Source: Alphaproteobacteria bacterium (GTDB lineage: Bacteria > Pseudomonadota > Alphaproteobacteria > Sphingomonadales > Kordiimonadaceae). Taken from it: a DNA stretch of 64,000 nucleotides. The stretch spans positions 1-64,000 of the forward strand of contig JAJFIU010000147.1 in NCBI GenBank assembly GCA_021774695.1. Reading direction: 5' to 3'. Position 1 is the stretch's first letter. The number at the start of each line of letters is the position of its first letter. Positions 34,982 to 45,604 of this stretch are shown piece by piece. The notes under the pieces are model-generated. The model had not been told where the DNA came from. It saw nothing but the letters and a program-made list of their open reading frames with translations, and did no database searches. The translations under genes and the position numbers were made by a program.

Positions 34982-37048
34982 CTACAGTTCCTTCACCACA
35001 ATGATGCTCTCTTCTAAAACCTGTAATTTATTACCCGCTATTGAATCGCAGGCAGGAAATTCATCTCCTATGCGAGCTGTGTTCATCAATAACTGCCACT
35101 GTCCTTCAGGCAGGCAAAAATCCGCCGCCCGGTCACCAGCATTGAGCATTATATACAGGCTTTCATCTGGTGTATTCAGCCAAAGAGCAAAGGCTGTTTC
35201 ATCGTCATGCCAGTTCTTTCCCACAAGTTCATTTCCGTCAGGTGATAACCAGCGCACATTTTTTCTAACGCCGTCATTCCGAGTTTCGCCGTGCAGGTAT
35301 CTGGGCTGGCTAAAGGCCTCGTGGTTCTGCCGCAGTTTGATCAGACCGGCCGTAAACTCGCAGAGCGCCGGGTCAGCGTCGTCCCAGTCCAGCCAGCTTA
35401 TTTCATTATCCTGACAGTAAGCATTGTTGTTACCGCCTTGGCTGTTGCCAATTTCGTCGCCTGCCAGCAGCATCGGGGTGCCTTGTGACAGGAACAGGGT
35501 CGCGAGCAGGTTGCGCTGGCGTTTTGCACGGCGGCGGTTAATCGAGGGATTATCGGTGGGTCCTTCAGCGCCTAAATTATTGCTGATATTATGGTTATGT
35601 CCGTCCCGATTTTCTTCGCTGTTGGCCTGATTATGCTTGTCGCGGTAACTCACCAGATCGCGCAAAGTGAAGCCGTCATGACTAGTGATGAAATTCACGC
35701 TATCAAAAGGGCTGCGGTGCTGCCCGTTGAACTTGTCGGCGGAGCCAAGAAGTGCGCTCGCGAGCGCGGGCTTGGCCTCTGATGACCCACTCCAAAAACG
35801 GCGAGCGCTGTCTCTATATTCATCGTTCCATTCTTGAATGCCAGCCGGAAATTCACCCAGCTGGTACCCACCGGGGCCAATGTCCCAAGGCTCAGCGATC
35901 AACTTGACCTTGCTGAGCACCGGGTCCTGCCTGAGAGCGGAAAGGAAAAGCCCGTCAGCCTCAAAGCCAGTAGTGCCGCGTGCGATTGTTGTCGCAAGAT
36001 CGAAGCGAAAACCGTCAACCTGCATTATTTCAACCCAATATCTAAGGCTGTCGAGGATTAGCTTCAAAACCATTGGGTGCTCTGCATTCAAGCAGTTGCC
36101 GCAGCCTGTGTCATTGATATAAAAGCGCGGATTGTCACTTTGAAGACGGTAATAGCTTTTGTTGTCAATACCGCGCATTGAAAGCGTTGGGCCATGTTCC
36201 CAGCTTTCGGCCGTATGGTTGTAAACCACATCCAATATCACTTCGATACCCGCCTTGTGTAGCGCGCGAACCATATTTTGAAAGGACTTGATGCCTGAGG
36301 GGTTCATGTAACTGACTTCGGGTACAAAAAAGGCGACGGGGTTATATCCCCAATAATTTGTCAGCCCCAGTTTTGTAAGGCGCGGTTCGGAAAAGAAAGC
36401 CTGAACTGGCAAAAGCTCCAATGTTGTCACTCCCAGCCTTGCAAAATGCTCCAGCATGGCGGGTGAAGACAGTCCTTCAAAGGTGCCTCGTTTTTTGGCA
36501 GGGATGCCCGAATGCCGCATCGTCTGGCCCTTTACATGCGCTTCATAAATGATGGTTTGGTCGTCCGGGACGCACGGTTTTTGTAAAGTTGGCAATCGTG
36601 TGGGTGAGACCGCGGCGACGCATTTGGGCATGTAAGGTGCGCTGTCCAGTTCGCTGAAGGACAAGTCGGCCTGATCTGACTGCGGATTATAGCCATAGAG
36701 GCTGTCGTGTTGCTTGAACTGGCCAGACAAAAGCTTGGCATAAGGGTCTATTAAAAGCTTATTTGGGTTAAATCTATGGCCTTCTTCCGGCGCATATGGG
36801 CCGTGAACGCGGTAACCATAAAGCTGGCCGCTCGGTAAATTGGGCACAAACCCATGCCAAATATCACCGGTGCGTTTCGGTAGAAACAGGCGCTCAGCTT
36901 CTTTTTCACTCTTTTCTGAAAATAGGCATAGTTCGACAGCTGAAGCATGCGCAGAAAACAGCGCAAAATTGATACCGTCTTCCTGAACTGTTGCGCCTAG
37001 CGGATGCGGCGCACCGGGCAAAATTTCTACGGGCGTAGGCATAGACAC
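34982..37048 (-). CDS. glgX: Glycogen debranching enzyme (isoamylase type)
   Basis: The 688-residue GH13 isoamylase-type enzyme has an N-terminal CBM48-like domain (PHPLGATVQEDGINFALFSA). The catalytic barrel contains EVILDVVYNHT, DGFRFDLATT (nucleophile Asp), LIAEPWDIGPGGY (acid/base Glu) and FITSHDGFTLRDLVSY. It hydrolyses 1,6-branches left after phosphorylase action. The gene starts with GTG at 37048 or ATG at 37042; neither has a strong ribosome site, in keeping with coupling to glgA, whose stop is only 6 bp upstream. Confidence 0.95.
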   Translation of the reverse strand: MSMPTPVEILPGAPHPLGATVQEDGINFALFSAHASAVELCLFSEKSEKEAERLFLPKRTGDIWHGFVPNLPSGQLYGYRVHGPYAPEEGHRFNPNKLLIDPYAKLLSGQFKQHDSLYGYNPQSDQADLSFSELDSAPYMPKCVAAVSPTRLPTLQKPCVPDDQTIIYEAHVKGQTMRHSGIPAKKRGTFEGLSSPAMLEHFARLGVTTLELLPVQAFFSEPRLTKLGLTNYWGYNPVAFFVPEVSYMNPSGIKSFQNMVRALHKAGIEVILDVVYNHTAESWEHGPTLSMRGIDNKSYYRLQSDNPRFYINDTGCGNCLNAEHPMVLKLILDSLRYWVEIMQVDGFRFDLATTIARGTTGFEADGLFLSALRQDPVLSKVKLIAEPWDIGPGGYQLGEFPAGIQEWNDEYRDSARRFWSGSSEAKPALASALLGSADKFNGQHRSPFDSVNFITSHDGFTLRDLVSYRDKHNQANSEENRDGHNHNISNNLGAEGPTDNPSINRRRAKRQRNLLATLFLSQGTPMLLAGDEIGNSQGGNNNAYCQDNEISWLDWDDADPALCEFTAGLIKLRQNHEAFSQPRYLHGETRNDGVRKNVRWLSPDGNELVGKNWHDDETAFALWLNTPDESLYIMLNAGDRAADFCLPEGQWQLLMNTARIGDEFPACDSIAGNKLQVLEESIIVVKEL

Positions 37049-37054
37049 GTTTCG

Positions 37055-38503
37055 CTATTTTGCAGCTATGCGTCGGTACAATGCAGCATATGAAGCTGCG
37101 GGCCCGCGCCAGCTAACGTCGAGGTTCATGGCGTTTTTTTGAAGTTTACGCCATGTTTTTTTGTCGTTCCATAACCGAAGCGTTCGGTCTATTGCGCTTT
37201 TAAGGGCGTGTTCTGTAACAGGCGAGAATTGAAGGCCTGTACCAAGACCTAGCTGTAGCGCCATTTCGTTGGCATCGATGACAGTATCTGCTAACCCGCC
37301 AACACGCGCCACAAGCGGCAGTGTGCCGTATCGCATGGCGCAAAGCTGCGTTAGACCGCAGGGTTCAAACCTTGACGGGATAAAAATTACATCTGCTCCG
37401 CCCTGGATTTGGTGCGCCAGATTTTCATCATAACCGATAAAACAGCCAACATGATCTGAATGGGCTCCAGCGGCAGTTATAAACGCCTTTTCAAGTTTCG
37501 CCTCGCCAGAGCCAAGTACAATAAGCTGTGCTCCGTTGCCGATAATATGCGGGACAGCGGCAGCCAGCAGGTCCAGTCCTTTTTGTTCGGTGAGGCGGCT
37601 GATTACGCAAAAGAGCGGTGCATCGCTGTCGATTTTAAGACCAAAATGCTCCTGAAGCACGCGCTTGTTTTTGGCTTTTCCAGCAAGTTTGTTCCGACTG
37701 TAAGGCCTTGTCAGGGCGCCGTCGGTTTCAGGATTCCAGATATTTGTATCTATGCCGTTAAGAATACCAGAAAGCTTGTCACCGCAATGGGACAGCAAGC
37801 CACCAAATCCCATACCGCCATCGTCGCTGCATATCTCGTCGGCATAACTCGGGCTGACCGTCGTAACAGCATCGCTGTATACGATGCCCGCTTTTAGAAA
37901 GCTGATCTTATCCCAATATTCGATCCCGTTTCTGGAAAAACATGCCTTTGGAATTTTTAAGGCCGCAAGCTCGGTTGGCGGGAACAAGCCTTGAAACGCC
38001 AAATTATGGATAGTGAAAACGGTTTTGGGTTTTTTGCCGCTTTCGAGCGATAGATATAAAGCTGTAAGTCCGGCCTGCCAGTCGTGCGCATGCACAATCT
38101 CTGCTTGCCAGTTGGTCAACGCGCCTGTGGCTAGTTTTGCTGCAGCATAGGAAAGGGCAGCGAAGCGAATGTGATTGTTTGCCCGGTCTTTTCCAGCGTC
38201 ATCTTGATACGGGTTGCCTTCGTCACCGTACAGGTGGGGCGCATTCAACAGGAAAAGCTTTAAGCCGTCTGCCGATTTGGCCGACATGAGTTTGGCTGAA
38301 CCACCAAAGAAGTCTGGCAACTTACAGAGCGTTTTCCGGGATTTCGTTGTCTTTAATACCGCCGGGAATGCTGGCAGCAGCGTGCGTACGTCAAAACCCT
38401 GCTCCTCAAGCGCTATAGGAAGAGCCCCGGCAACATCAGCAAGCCCACCTGTTTTTATAAGGGGAAAGCATTCAGACGTGACCGAAAGTACCCTATTAAC
38501 CAT
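37055..38503 (-). CDS. glgA: Glycogen synthase (ADP-glucose)
   Basis: The 482-residue GT5 enzyme transfers glucose from ADP-glucose to growing alpha-1,4-glucan. The N-terminal KTGGLADV (variant of KxGGL) binds ADP-glucose. VHAHDWQAGL and FTIHNLAFQGLFP follow, and the C-terminal SRFEPCGLTQLCAMRYGTLP carries the catalytic Glu. The start at 38503 is used because it gives MVNRVLSVTSECFPL and usual length. A longer frame would run into the end of glgC. It lies 5 bp after glgC and 6 bp before glgX. Confidence 0.95.
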   Translation of the reverse strand: MVNRVLSVTSECFPLIKTGGLADVAGALPIALEEQGFDVRTLLPAFPAVLKTTKSRKTLCKLPDFFGGSAKLMSAKSADGLKLFLLNAPHLYGDEGNPYQDDAGKDRANNHIRFAALSYAAAKLATGALTNWQAEIVHAHDWQAGLTALYLSLESGKKPKTVFTIHNLAFQGLFPPTELAALKIPKACFSRNGIEYWDKISFLKAGIVYSDAVTTVSPSYADEICSDDGGMGFGGLLSHCGDKLSGILNGIDTNIWNPETDGALTRPYSRNKLAGKAKNKRVLQEHFGLKIDSDAPLFCVISRLTEQKGLDLLAAAVPHIIGNGAQLIVLGSGEAKLEKAFITAAGAHSDHVGCFIGYDENLAHQIQGGADVIFIPSRFEPCGLTQLCAMRYGTLPLVARVGGLADTVIDANEMALQLGLGTGLQFSPVTEHALKSAIDRTLRLWNDKKTWRKLQKNAMNLDVSWRGPAASYAALYRRIAAK

Positions 38504-38508
38504 CGAGC

Positions 38509-39774
38509 CTAGCTTCCCAATTTGTCGATCATTTTTTGCGTAATTAAGCAAACGCCGTTATCGCTGCGGTAAAACCGTTTTGCATCTGCAATCGGGTCCT
38601 CACCCACAACCAGACCTTTGGGGATTTTAACGCCCCGGTCAACAACGACTTTTGTTAAACGAGCACCACGGTTCACTTCAACATGGGGCAAAATGACAGC
38701 TTCTTCCAGATGACTAAAGGAACGCGCTCGTACGCCTGTGAATAATAAGGACTTCTCAACATGGCTGCCCGACACAATGCATCCACCCGACACCAAAGAG
38801 CTGATCGATGCGCCGCGTCTACCCTCTTCGTCGTGAATGAATTTCGCTGGAGGCGTGATTTCGGCGTATGTCCACAATGGCCATTCAGTATCATAAAGGT
38901 TTAGAGCAGGCTCAATTGTCGCCAAATCAAGGTTTGCTTTCCAATAGGCGTCAACTGTTCCAACATCGCGCCAATAGGCTTCCGCACCGGCGGAGCTTCT
39001 TACGCATGATTTGGTATAGCGGTGCGCAAACACCTTGGCGTTGGCTACCAGATACGGAATGATATCACCGCCAAAGTCGCGAGAAGAATTTGGATCGGCT
39101 GCATCACGTTTTAGTTCTTTGATAAGAAATTCTGTTTCAAAGACATATATGCCCATCGACGCGAGGCAGACATCTGACTTGCCTGGAACAGTGGGCGGGT
39201 CCGCTGGTTTTTCCAGAAAGTCAGTGACGAAGTCATTCTTGTCCACGCCCATGACACCAAAACCAGTTGCTTCTTCCTTTGGAACTTCCAGGCAACCAGC
39301 CGTGACATCTGCGCCGGAATTGACATGCTCTTCCAGCATCACCTCATAGTCCATTTTATAGATATGATCGCCTGCCAGAATGATCATATATTTGGGAGCA
39401 TAGCTTTCGATAATATCGATGTTTTGGAAAACCGCGTCCGCAGTACCTTCATACCACTGTGTTTCAGACACGCGCTGCGAGGCGGGCAGGATATCGAAAC
39501 TTTCGTTGCGTTCCGCCCGGTAAAAGTTCCAACCGCGCTGCATATGTCTGATTAGGCTGTGGGCTTTATATTGTGTTGCAACGCCGATGCGTCGGATGCC
39601 TGAGTTCATCGCGTTTGAAAGCGCGAAGTCGATGATACGGCTTTTGCCACCAAAATAGACAGCAGGCTTTGCGCGCCGGTCTGTCAGGTCATGCAGGCGA
39701 CTGCCACGGCCTCCGGCGAGTACGTAAGCCATTGTATGGCGTGCATATGGCTGCTCAGCATTTCGATTCATCAT
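38509..39774 (-). CDS. glgC: Glucose-1-phosphate adenylyltransferase
   Basis: The 421-residue ADP-glucose pyrophosphorylase makes ADP-glucose, the committed step of glycogen synthesis. It has the N-terminal nucleotidyl loop [21 protein letters not shown], the Asp-containing [12 protein letters not shown] and EKP in [10 protein letters not shown]-terminal left-handed beta-helix with GCIVSG-type repeats is also present. The ATG at 39774 is preferred over the TTG 9 bases upstream. First gene of the leftward operon; its promoter lies in the divergent region that holds the LacI-type palindrome. The enzyme is normally allosterically controlled by glycolytic intermediates. Confidence 0.95.
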   Translation of the reverse strand: MMNRNAEQPYARHTMAYVLAGGRGSRLHDLTDRRAKPAVYFGGKSRIIDFALSNAMNSGIRRIGVATQYKAHSLIRHMQRGWNFYRAERNESFDILPASQRVSETQWYEGTADAVFQNIDIIESYAPKYMIILAGDHIYKMDYEVMLEEHVNSGADVTAGCLEVPKEEATGFGVMGVDKNDFVTDFLEKPADPPTVPGKSDVCLASMGIYVFETEFLIKELKRDAADPNSSRDFGGDIIPYLVANAKVFAHRYTKSCVRSSAGAEAYWRDVGTVDAYWKANLDLATIEPALNLYDTEWPLWTYAEITPPAKFIHDEEGRRGASISSLVSGGCIVSGSHVEKSLLFTGVRARSFSHLEEAVILPHVEVNRGARLTKVVVDRGVKIPKGLVVGEDPIADAKRFYRSDNGVCLITQKMIDKLGS

Positions 39775-39876
39775 TTTTTCCAATCAGGGCGTATGTAATT
39801 ATTATCGAGCATTTGCTATGGTTTGATGACTATAAATTCACCTTGGGCGAAACATATTTGACTTGACATTATCGAC

Positions 39877-39918
39877 AACATAGCTTCAATTGACAGCGCT
39901 GTCAACAAAAGCTATGTT
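39877..39918. promoter_or_regulatory. Nested palindrome, LacI-family-type operator between glgC and glgP
   Basis: TTGACAGCGCTGTCAA (39890-39905) is a perfect 16-bp palindrome of the LacI/GalR operator style with a central CG. Outside it, AACATAGCTT (39877-39886) and AAGCTATGTT (39909-39918) are also perfect complements about the same centre, leaving only a 3-bp mismatch on each side. The position in the 290-bp divergent region suits control of both glycogen units. No LacI-family gene is present in the window. Confidence 0.75.
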
Positions 39919-40064
39919 GTAGTTCTAACTGCTCGAAGAGCAGCTTGATGTTCTTCATTGGTTAACTCGGGTATCATCGATAAACAGTGCAAGCTTCAAA
40001 TTTTCATCCTAAGGGCCGAACTTCGAAATCCAGCTCACCAAAGCGTCAATAAGGCTAAAATACT

Positions 40065-42518
40065 ATGACTGATTTATCTTCGAGTATCGCAAGTGCAACC
40101 GGACAATCCGAAAGTGGTGAGTTCGGCGAAGCAGTTTTGCGGCATCTTGTCTATTCGGTTGGGAAAGATGTGTCGCACGCTGTCAGGCGGGATTGGTGCA
40201 TTGCTGTGTCTTTGGCGGTTCGTGATCACATGGTTGATGGTTGGATGAATACAACCAGAAACACCTATAAAACCAAACAGAAGCGAGTTTATTATCTCTC
40301 CATGGAGTTTATGGTCGGTCGGCTTCTGGAGGATGCCATTTCCAATATGAGGCTCTATCGCGAAGCCAAAACCTTCTTCAAAGAACGTGACATGGAATTG
40401 GCTGACATCTTGTGGTCGGAACCAGATCCCGGCCTTGGTAATGGTGGCCTTGGGCGGTTAGCTGCTTGCTTTCTGGATAGCATGGCGACAATCGGCGTAG
40501 CGGGCTACGGTTATGGTATCCGGTATGAACACGGTATTTTCCGTCAGAGTTTCAACGATGGTTGGCAAATGGAAGAGCCGGAAGATTGGCTTATCCACGG
40601 CAACGCGTGGGAATTCCAGCGCCCGGAGGTGGAATATCCGATTAACTTTGGCGGGTCCGTCAACCAGGGGCCGGACGGCAAAATGATCTGGACACCCAGC
40701 GAACGTATTTTGGCTGGCGCTTTTGACACACCCATAGCCGGATGGGGTGGCAAGCATGTTAATACGCTGCGCCTTTGGTCGGCGCGCTCGACTGAAATGA
40801 TCAATTTGCACCAGTTCAATCAAGGCGATTTTGTCGCTGCTTCACGCAAGCAAGTAATGGCAGAATCCATTACCAAGGTTCTGTATCCGGGCGATCACAC
40901 CGCCGAGGGAAGGGAGTTGCGCCTGAAGCAAGAAGTATTCTTCACATCCGCCTCTTTGCAGGATTTGATACATCGTTTCTTGCTAGATTTTGATGATCTT
41001 AGTTTGCTGCCTGACCATGTTGCGATTCAGATGAATGACACGCACCCGGCCATTGCTGTGCCTGAACTGGTGCGGCTTCTGGTTGACGAACACGGACTTG
41101 AATTTGTGAAATCATTCGAGATCGCGAGTGGTTGTTTACATTATACCAACCACACACTTTTACCAGAAGCGCTTGAGAAATGGCCGCTTGAATTGATTGA
41201 GCGCTGCTTGCCGCGCCATTTGCAGATCATTCGCGAGATCGACAATCTGTTTGCTGTCGAGATTCGGGCAAAGTTTGCGGACAAAGACCCAGCTCCCATG
41301 CAGGTGATTGACCCGCATCATGGTGGCTCGGTACGTATGGGTAATCTCGCCTTTATTGGGGCCAGCAATGTAAACGGCGTGTCCGCGCTGCATACGGAGC
41401 TCATGAAACAAACCGTCTTCAAGGATCTGCATGAGGTTTATCCGGGTCGTATTCTCAATCAAACAAACGGCATTACCCCGCGTCGGTGGCTCTATGAAAG
41501 CAACCCGCGGCTTGCTGGTTTGGTCACTGAGACCATCGGAGAGGCCTGGGTCGGAGACTTGTCTAACATTGCCAAGCTGGTTCCCTATGCGGAAGACAAG
41601 AAATTTCGCAAAAAATTTGCCGCTGTAAAGGCAGAGAATAAGAAGCAACTAGCGGCCTATATTAAAAAGCAAGTCGGTGTAGAGGTGGACCCAAGCGCGC
41701 TGTTTGATGTGCAGATCAAGCGCATTCACGAATATAAACGCCAGTTGATGAATGTGTTGGAAACCATGGCGCTTTATAATGCGATCAAAGCTGATCCAGA
41801 CGCTGATTGGCAGCCTCGAGTGAAGATATTCGCTGGAAAAGCAGCCCCTTCCTATACGTTGGCAAAACTGATTATCAAATTGATCAATGATGCCGCCAAA
41901 GTCATCAACAACGACCCCGACGTTGGTGGCAAGCTTAAGCTTGTGTTTCTGCCAAACTATAATGTGTCAGCCGCAGAGATGATCATTCCGGGCACTGATC
42001 TTTCGGAGCAAATATCAACAGCAGGATTTGAGGCGTCTGGTACCGGCAATATGAAGTTTGCCTTAAACGGTGCGCTTACCGTGGGAACGCTTGACGGCGC
42101 AAACATTGAAATCAAAGAGCATGTTGGTGACGATAATATCTTTATTTTCGGCATGGAAGCCGATGAAGTAGCCGCTCGTCAGCAGGGAAACAGCCAGCCG
42201 TGGCTTACAGTCGCAGAAACCCCGCGCCTGCAGGAAGTAGTGACGCAAATTGCAAACGGCTATTATTCCGATGGTGATACCGAGCGCTTTGCGGGTATTG
42301 TCGATAATATTTTAGCTCATGATTATTTCCAGGTAACACCCGATTTTGATGCCTATTGGAACATCCAGCGCCAGATCGATATAGCCTTCAAGGATACTGA
42401 AGAATGGCACCGCAAGGCGATCTTAAACACCGCCAATATGGGTTGGTTCTCGGCCGATCGCACTATCCGCGGCTATGCTACGGATATCTGGAAGGCTCTT
42501 CCGGAGCCGGGGCAATAG
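40065..42518 (+). CDS. glgP: Glycogen/maltodextrin phosphorylase
   Basis: The 817-residue GT35 phosphorylase releases glucose 1-phosphate from non-reducing ends. It shows [71 protein letters not shown] and [12 protein letters not shown]. The pyridoxal-phosphate site [20 protein letters not shown] holds the Lys that forms the Schiff base. Length and motifs are normal. An AAGG purine run precedes the ATG. It is divergent from glgC and followed after one base by glgB. Confidence 0.96.
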   Translation: MTDLSSSIASATGQSESGEFGEAVLRHLVYSVGKDVSHAVRRDWCIAVSLAVRDHMVDGWMNTTRNTYKTKQKRVYYLSMEFMVGRLLEDAISNMRLYREAKTFFKERDMELADILWSEPDPGLGNGGLGRLAACFLDSMATIGVAGYGYGIRYEHGIFRQSFNDGWQMEEPEDWLIHGNAWEFQRPEVEYPINFGGSVNQGPDGKMIWTPSERILAGAFDTPIAGWGGKHVNTLRLWSARSTEMINLHQFNQGDFVAASRKQVMAESITKVLYPGDHTAEGRELRLKQEVFFTSASLQDLIHRFLLDFDDLSLLPDHVAIQMNDTHPAIAVPELVRLLVDEHGLEFVKSFEIASGCLHYTNHTLLPEALEKWPLELIERCLPRHLQIIREIDNLFAVEIRAKFADKDPAPMQVIDPHHGGSVRMGNLAFIGASNVNGVSALHTELMKQTVFKDLHEVYPGRILNQTNGITPRRWLYESNPRLAGLVTETIGEAWVGDLSNIAKLVPYAEDKKFRKKFAAVKAENKKQLAAYIKKQVGVEVDPSALFDVQIKRIHEYKRQLMNVLETMALYNAIKADPDADWQPRVKIFAGKAAPSYTLAKLIIKLINDAAKVINNDPDVGGKLKLVFLPNYNVSAAEMIIPGTDLSEQISTAGFEASGTGNMKFALNGALTVGTLDGANIEIKEHVGDDNIFIFGMEADEVAARQQGNSQPWLTVAETPRLQEVVTQIANGYYSDGDTERFAGIVDNILAHDYFQVTPDFDAYWNIQRQIDIAFKDTEEWHRKAILNTANMGWFSADRTIRGYATDIWKALPEPGQ

Positions 42519-42519
42519 A

Positions 42520-44733
42520 ATGACCGATTGTAACGAGTATCAACTTGCAGGCTGGGAAGCCGACGCGCTTGTGGCCGGCACGCACCCAGACGCATTTTCC
42601 CGGCTTGGTCGGCATCCGGTGCCCAATGGCACAATTGTGCGCGCTTTCGTTCCGGGTGCTGAGCGGGTTGAGGTTTTTACACTTAAAGGCAAAAAACCCC
42701 TTGTTGAGCTCAAATCCATCCATCAGGACAACCTGTTCGAAGGTCCACTGGCTGCATCAAAAGCGAAGCAAGGCTACCACTTGAAAGCACACCGCGGGCA
42801 GGACACATGGGAGGTGCAGGACCCCTATCAGTTCCTGCCAGTTTTATCTGATTTTGACCTGCATTTATTGCAGGAAGGTTCACATGAGCACGCCTATAAG
42901 TGGCTAGGCGCACAGGTAAAGAAACACCAAGGAGTTGAAGGCACTAGTTTTGCTGTCTGGGCACCTTCCGCGTCGCGTGTAGCATTAGTAGGAGATTTTA
43001 ATCACTGGAATGGCGCGCAGCATGTGATGCGTTCACGCGGCGCCAGCGGCATTTGGGAGCTGTTTGTTCCGGGAATCGGTGATGGGGCGCGCTATAAATA
43101 CTGTATTTTTGATGCCTCGGGCCAACAGTTGCCCTTAAAGGCCGATCCTTATGCCTTTGGTACAGAATATCGTCCCAACACGGCTTCTGTGGTGCGCGAA
43201 CTGAATAAGTATACATGGTCAGATGATGGCTGGACGGCAAAGCGCGGCACGCTTCAGAACCGCGAGGCGCCGATCTCGATTTATGAAGTGCATTTGGGCT
43301 CTTGGAAACGCACTTGGGACGCGGAAAACCCTTTTCTCGACTATAGGGCGCTGGCTGCCGACCTTATCCCTTATGTGAAAGAGATGGGCTTCACGCATAT
43401 TGAACTGTTACCCGTTACAGAGCATCCATTTGATGGTTCATGGGGTTATCAGCCGGTCGGGCTGTTTTCACCGACGCGGCGCTTTGGCAAGCCGGAAGAT
43501 TTTAAAGCTTTTGTGGATGCCTGCCACGCGGCAGATATTGGGGTGCTCCTCGACTGGGTGCCCGGGCACTTTCCCGAGGACGATCACGGCCTAGCGAAAT
43601 TTGACGGTACCCATCTCTATGAACATGCGGACCCAAAAAAAGGATTTCAGCCTGACTGGAATACACTGATCTATAATTTTGGCCGTAAGGAAGTTGCCAA
43701 TTATCTTATTTCAAATGCGCATTTCTGGCTTGATGAATATCACCTGGACGGACTGCGCGTCGATGCTGTCGCATCGATGCTCTATCTGGATTATAGCCGC
43801 AAAGACGGTGAATGGATCCCCAACGAGCATGGCGGCAATGAAAATCTGGAAGCGGTTGATTTTCTGAAGCGCATGAACGAGCGTGCTTACAGCCTTGAAA
43901 GTGGTATTATAACGGTGGCCGAGGAATCGACCGCATGGCCGGGAGTGTCCGCACCGACACACGCTGGCGGTCTGGGTTTTGGTTTCAAATGGAATATGGG
44001 CTGGATGAACGATACGCTGGACTATATGTCCAAAGATCCGATGCACCGCAAGCATCACCACCATCAGTTAACTTTTGGTATTGATTACGCCTTCAGCGAA
44101 AATTATGTGTTGCCGCTCAGTCACGACGAGGTCGTGCACGGCAAGGGCTCCCTGATTGACCGTATGCCAGGTGACCGGTGGCAGAAATTTGCCAATTTGC
44201 GGGCTTATTTTGGCTTTATGTGGACTCATCCCGGGAAAAAACTTCTGTTTATGGGCGGTGAATTCGCACAGGAAGCTGAATGGAATGCGGATGAAAGCCT
44301 GCATTGGCAGCTTCTGGAAAACCAAGACCATCACGGCATCCAGAAACTCGTGCGCAACTTAAATATGCTCTACCGCCAGACACCGGCGCTCTACCAGCAG
44401 GACTGTGTTTCTGAAGGATTTGAGTGGGTGGACGGCGGCGCAAGTGAAGACAATGTTGTCTCTTATTTGCGGTGGGGCGCACCCGGCGATCCCCCGTGCC
44501 TTGTGGTCTGCAATTTCTCCCCTGTGCCACGCCGCGGGTACCGTGTCGGAGTGCCTTACGGCGGATACTGGGAAGAAATCATGAATACTGATTCTGTCGA
44601 TTACGGCGGGTCAGATGTTGGGAACTTTGGCGGCGTGACCGCTGAAGACGCACCGTGGCATGTAAAGCCCTATTCGCTCCAACTCACGCTGCCACCGCTG
44701 GCGACAATTATACTGTCTCATACATCTCAGTGA
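42520..44733 (+). CDS. glgB: 1,4-alpha-glucan branching enzyme
   Basis: The 737-residue GH13 branching enzyme introduces 1,6-branches. It has the N-terminal N1 domain plus CBM48 ([21 protein letters not shown]). The catalytic domain shows [18 protein letters not shown]-like sequence (here [20 protein letters not shown]), [26 protein letters not shown] (nucleophile Asp), [12 protein letters not shown] (acid/base Glu) and [15 protein letters not shown]. The start at 42520 is chosen because the longer frame overlaps the end of glgP and family members begin near here. It is one base after the glgP stop, so the two are co-translated. Confidence 0.96.
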   Translation: MTDCNEYQLAGWEADALVAGTHPDAFSRLGRHPVPNGTIVRAFVPGAERVEVFTLKGKKPLVELKSIHQDNLFEGPLAASKAKQGYHLKAHRGQDTWEVQDPYQFLPVLSDFDLHLLQEGSHEHAYKWLGAQVKKHQGVEGTSFAVWAPSASRVALVGDFNHWNGAQHVMRSRGASGIWELFVPGIGDGARYKYCIFDASGQQLPLKADPYAFGTEYRPNTASVVRELNKYTWSDDGWTAKRGTLQNREAPISIYEVHLGSWKRTWDAENPFLDYRALAADLIPYVKEMGFTHIELLPVTEHPFDGSWGYQPVGLFSPTRRFGKPEDFKAFVDACHAADIGVLLDWVPGHFPEDDHGLAKFDGTHLYEHADPKKGFQPDWNTLIYNFGRKEVANYLISNAHFWLDEYHLDGLRVDAVASMLYLDYSRKDGEWIPNEHGGNENLEAVDFLKRMNERAYSLESGIITVAEESTAWPGVSAPTHAGGLGFGFKWNMGWMNDTLDYMSKDPMHRKHHHHQLTFGIDYAFSENYVLPLSHDEVVHGKGSLIDRMPGDRWQKFANLRAYFGFMWTHPGKKLLFMGGEFAQEAEWNADESLHWQLLENQDHHGIQKLVRNLNMLYRQTPALYQQDCVSEGFEWVDGGASEDNVVSYLRWGAPGDPPCLVVCNFSPVPRRGYRVGVPYGGYWEEIMNTDSVDYGGSDVGNFGGVTAEDAPWHVKPYSLQLTLPPLATIILSHTSQ

Positions 44734-45036
44734 TCAACTAGGATGATTGCTACTGGCAGGTCCGCTTTGGGTCAACTCGTGCCGTAGATGCGAAAGCCGA
44801 GATGGGCAGCTCTCACATCGTAAACGGATTAACGTGCTGTTGATAATATTTCCTTATCGAAAGTTCCCCGCCTGTTGAGGCAATAGTCATGCAATCAGAT
44901 TTGCATAATATACAGAGTGAGAACTTGTTTCGAATAGGTTTGAAGAATAGAAATATCGCTACTCATCAAACACAAAGCTGATAAATTTTTCTGGGTTTAT
45001 AAATAGACACATGGATGATGTACTCACGTCATTGCC
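44734..45036. other. Convergent intergenic gap, nothing recognised
   Basis: The gap lies between the converging glgB and mobA genes. It is AT-rich in its right half. I see no coding frame, no tRNA and no clear hairpin with a T-run in either direction, so how the two transcripts end is not visible from the sequence. Confidence 0.5.
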
Positions 45037-45603
45037 TCATTTATGCGAAACTCTGAAACAACCTTGCAAGGCTTGGCGCTTTATCACTGCATGTTCCTGG
45101 AATTCATTATAGTCTCGCGGTGTGTTGATATTGGAAAAGCAGTGATGAGTGGATGGCGGTACGGGCAATAATGTTGCATTATTTTTTAAATGGAGGCCTC
45201 TGATTTTCCTGGAAAATTGACTTGGTGCCAAGTTTGCAATGGCCATGCAGGGTAGCGGGTAGTCTTTAAAATGGGTCCATCGGGACTGGCACGCCAAATC
45301 CGACAGTAATTTCACTGAGAGAGATGGCATGTCTACCGGCACCACAAGGTGCCTACTACCTTTTGGCTGGGTAGTTAGAAAGTCCTGTAACGCTACTGCC
45401 GGCCCTTGGTGGGGGTGCACATCTGCAAGAGTTCCAGGTCCAACACCGCGCCCCAGAACAACAATTTTCGATGCACCGACCAGCCGCAGAAGCTTGATCA
45501 TATGATCAAGCATGGTGCCTGCCCCGGTGTTTAGTAGCGCTTTGTCTTGTCCCATTCGGCGCGAGGCACCACCCGCAAGAACCACACCGGTAAAAGTATC
45601 CAT
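45037..45603 (-). CDS. mobA: Molybdenum cofactor guanylyltransferase
   Basis: The 188-residue nucleotidyltransferase attaches GMP to molybdopterin to give the MGD form that NarG needs. The N-terminal VVLAGGASRRMGQDKALL is the GTP-binding loop with the catalytic Lys. The usual P-x-D region appears as PVDMPSLS. It starts one base after the moaA stop codon. An upstream in-frame start lies inside moaA and is rejected. The C-terminal half is less conserved than in E. coli MobA. Linked with moaA and the nitrate reductase genes, it serves cofactor supply under nitrate-respiring conditions. Confidence 0.9.
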   Translation of the reverse strand: MDTFTGVVLAGGASRRMGQDKALLNTGAGTMLDHMIKLLRLVGASKIVVLGRGVGPGTLADVHPHQGPAVALQDFLTTQPKGSRHLVVPVDMPSLSVKLLSDLACQSRWTHFKDYPLPCMAIANLAPSQFSRKIRGLHLKNNATLLPVPPSTHHCFSNINTPRDYNEFQEHAVIKRQALQGCFRVSHK

Positions 45604-45604
45604 A

